Under the pieces are notes generated by a model. That model made no database searches, had not been told where the DNA came from, and worked only from the letters and a program-made list of their open reading frames with translations. Below are positions 4,750 to 5,977 of a DNA stretch of 5,977 nucleotides, piece after piece. The DNA is taken from contig CAYREE010000136.1 of NCBI GenBank assembly GCA_964423225.1, positions 1 through 5,977 of the forward strand, in the 5' to 3' direction. Source of the DNA: CAYREE01 sp964423225. Its GTDB lineage: Archaea > Altiarchaeota > Altiarchaeia > IMC4 > SCGC-AAA252-I15. Position 1 is the first letter of the stretch. Each line of letters opens with the position of its first letter. The translations under genes and the position numbers were made by a program.

Positions 4750-4894
4750 GCGCCCATAGTCTAGTGGTATGACTTCAGCCTTCCAAGAACCCTTTTCCCG
4801 CCTACGGCGGCAGAAGCGTTCACGGAAAATTAAAAATGTCGTGAACAGGGTTCGATGTTAGCTGAAAGCTCGGGTTCAAATCCCGATGGGCGCA
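4750..4894 (+). tRNA. tRNA-Gly(TCC) with intron
   Basis: After removal of 4786-4859 the gene gives a 71-nt cloverleaf: acceptor GCGCCCA/TGGGCGC with discriminator A, D-arm GTCTAGTGGTATGAC, anticodon stem TCAGC/GCTGA with loop CTTCCAA (anticodon TCC, reading GGA), and T-arm TCGGG-TTCAAAT-CCCGA. CCA is not encoded. The intron lies after position 37, the usual archaeal place, and the exon-intron junctions form a bulge-helix-bulge, so the gene should be intact after cutting by the tRNA splicing endonuclease. A possible TATA box (TTATAAATG, about 4694-4702) lies upstream; the leader would be about 25 nt. Confidence 0.95.
4786..4859 (+). other. 74-nt bulge-helix-bulge intron in tRNA-Gly
   Basis: The junctions show bulge CAA (4784-4786) and bulge TTA (4858-4860) separated by a helix CTTC/GATG with one T-T mismatch. 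The anticodon stem lies outside, and an intron stem GAACCC/GGGTTC (4787-4792 with 4848-4853) lies inside. Cuts at 4785/4786 and 4859/4860 restore a normal 7-nt anticodon loop. Inside the intron are two more hairpins, CCGCC-TAC-GGCGG (4798-4810) and GTTCACG/CGTGAAC (4818-4824 with 4840-4846), so the excised RNA would be a three-way junction. No C/D box is visible. Confidence 0.9.
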
Positions 4895-5225
4895 TTGGTA
4901 CGTAGCTTACAGACTAGCGCAAGCTAGAAAAATGAAATCATTTGATATTTCTTAGTTCTAAACCTAATTCAGTTATATCCGATTTTTTTATAAAAAAGAA
5001 AAAAATACAAATTTTAGTTTAAAAAATGGCGCAAATTATTATAATTGTGATCAGAATCTCTGACTTCTTATCTTCTTCTGATATTCCTCTTTTAATATAT
5101 TTATATAATATAAGTTTTTACTTTTATATGGCTCTTTCACTAACTTCTTTTATATGTACTTGTCAATTGAAAAAATAATGTCTTTTTAATATCTAATAAT
5201 GAATTATATAATACTGGTGTGATTT
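4895..5225 (+). other. AT-rich spacer between tRNA-Gly and the HEPN-like unit
   Basis: I see no convincing gene in these 331 bp. They hold a hairpin CTAGC-GCAA-GCTAG with a GNRA loop (4914-4927) just after the tRNA, and a run of seven T (4983-4989) that would terminate tRNA-Gly transcription. A long AT-rich part follows with several TATA-like runs, the best placed for the next gene being TTTTTAATA (about 5183-5191). A minus-strand frame of about 30 codons near 5040-5140 has no start signal and was not kept. Confidence 0.5.
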
Positions 5226-5450
5226 ATGCCTATATTAAAAGAATACCGATCTGAGATAGGTAAATTAACTGATAAGGACATTTGGGAAACAAATCTTCCA
5301 CCAGTAAATATTGATGAAGATACTCGTGAGATAACAAAACATCTTGCAGGGAAATATAGGGGTAGTGTAAGAATAAGTGCGGGTTTATTCTATACTGATA
5401 AAGAGTTTGAAAAAGAAAGAAAAAGACTATTAGATATCCAACTACCTTAA
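5226..5450 (+). CDS. 74-aa protein of unknown function, possible partner of the HEPN-like protein
   Basis: A short protein with an acidic first half and a conserved-looking second half: GKYRGSVRISAGLFYTDKEF (43-62), then a charged helix EKERKRLLD and a terminal LP. The pattern G-SVR-x3-G-x2-YT-x2-E-x3-R reminds me of small proteins found in many bacteria and archaea without known function; I cannot name the family. GGTG (5216-5219) lies 6 nt before the ATG. The next gene begins 16 bp after its stop, so they are very likely one operon. A small protein just before a HEPN-like toxin-type gene would suit an antitoxin, but the sequence itself shows no antitoxin fold. A run of eight T (5453-5460) fills the gap and may reduce transcription of the second gene. 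Confidence 0.75.
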   Translation: MPILKEYRSEIGKLTDKDIWETNLPPVNIDEDTREITKHLAGKYRGSVRISAGLFYTDKEFEKERKRLLDIQLP

Positions 5451-5452
5451 GA

Positions 5453-5460
5453 TTTTTTTT
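5453..5460 (+). terminator. Oligo-T run between the two genes of the HEPN-like unit
   Basis: Eight T lie directly after the stop of the 74-aa gene and 6 nt before the next ATG. Archaeal RNA polymerase can stop at such runs, so it could act as a partial terminator that lowers expression of the downstream gene. The next gene has no Shine-Dalgarno of its own, which adds to that effect. Confidence 0.35.
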
Positions 5461-5466
5461 ATTAAA

Positions 5467-5977
5467 ATGGAAACTGTATTAGATGATAAATTAAAAGAAA
5501 TTGTTGAGCTATATACCATTGTAAAGGATCTACTACTATTCTGTGAAGAAATTAATCCATCTCATCAAACAAGTATCCAGTTAATAACTGAATTAAGAAA
5601 TGCAATGGATCACCTTATGAGAGTTTTTGCAGCTGAATATAATATTGAAAATGACGGGGATCTTAAATATCAAATAACAAATCTGGACAAATGTTATAGT
5701 CATATATATCGTGTTGGCTATGATACACTGGATTGGACAACTTTATTATTAAAAGATGTGATAAAACAGGAATTATTTGGTTTTTCAAACGAATGTATTA
5801 TGAGTATTATACCTGAGTACTATACTGAAATTAAACCTGAAATCGAGGAGATATCAGGAGTCATAGCAAAAATTAGGGCTGAAAAGGATGTCGGTGAGTC
5901 AAATAATGAAAATTTAATAAAATATATTAAACAAGTATTCGTATTAGGAGAAAAATATAAACAGATAATAAAGAAAA
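5467..5977 (+). CDS. HEPN-like helical protein, C-terminus outside the window
   Basis: Open from an ATG at 5467 to the right edge: 170 codons, all predicted helical, no hydrophobic segment. Residues 42-52, ELRNAMDHLMR, contain R44-N45-A46-M47-D48-H49, the R(N/D/H)x3H arrangement (Rx4H) that forms the ribonuclease site of HEPN domains. This lies in the second helix after a helix of about 20 residues, as usual for that fold. A second conserved-looking block is LDKCYSHIYRVGYDTLDW (73-90). HEPN proteins cut RNA in toxin-antitoxin, abortive infection, CRISPR and other defence systems, but many relatives have lost activity. The fold is assigned by motif and helix pattern only. There is no Shine-Dalgarno, so translation is probably coupled to the 74-aa gene 16 bp upstream. 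Confidence 0.7.
   Translation, partial: METVLDDKLKEIVELYTIVKDLLLFCEEINPSHQTSIQLITELRNAMDHLMRVFAAEYNIENDGDLKYQITNLDKCYSHIYRVGYDTLDWTTLLLKDVIKQELFGFSNECIMSIIPEYYTEIKPEIEEISGVIAKIRAEKDVGESNNENLIKYIKQVFVLGEKYKQIIKK

Noticed and set aside
4798..4846. A C/D box RNA inside the tRNA-Gly intron, as in archaeal tRNA-Trp
   Set aside because: No C (RTGATGA) or D (CTGA) boxes were found in suitable places.
1..5977. A CRISPR array
   Set aside because: No set of regularly spaced repeats with unique spacers is present.

Overview
The window looks like an AT-rich euryarchaeal chromosome, most likely a methanogen or methanogen-related lineage (Methanosarcinales-like). The evidence is two tRNA genes without encoded CCA, one of them with an archaeal bulge-helix-bulge intron after position 37, TATA-like boxes and oligo-T terminators, GGTGG/GGAGG ribosome binding sites, and a small CxxC-x17-CxxC zinc-ribbon protein of a type I associate with methanogens. 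The lineage call is an inference.

Left part (1-2130): the 5' end of a tryptophan-rich protein of unknown function leaves the window on the minus strand. Diverging from it is a membrane-anchored SGNH/GDSL-type hydrolase (296-1429, plus). This converges on a class I SAM methyltransferase (1510-2130, minus), whose real start is well inside its longest open frame.

RNA-rich part (2185-2590, minus): an intact tRNA-Gln(TTG) lies between two partial copies of itself. The 5' part, with leader, is repeated upstream, and the T-arm/acceptor 3' end is repeated downstream. The upstream copy can be drawn as a 51-nt tRNA-like fold. The segment downstream of the tRNA is a dense set of GC-rich hairpins followed by T-tracts, which I read as a candidate structured RNA or the scar of an integrated element.

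Middle part (2738-4551, all minus): a 52-aa Cys/His-plus-membrane-helix protein, a 131-aa secreted protein, a 154-aa ferritin-like helical protein, the zinc-ribbon gene interrupted by an in-frame TAG exactly inside its first CxxC, and a 111-aa basic protein just upstream of it. The TAG is either a nonsense mutation or a pyrrolysine codon.

Right part (4750-5977, plus): intron-containing tRNA-Gly(TCC), about 330 bp of AT-rich spacer, then a tight two-gene unit: a 74-aa protein of unknown function followed 16 bp later by a helical protein with an RNAMDH (Rx4H) motif like that of HEPN ribonuclease domains. The second gene runs off the window. This pair and the TAG-containing zinc ribbon are the best candidates for something new.
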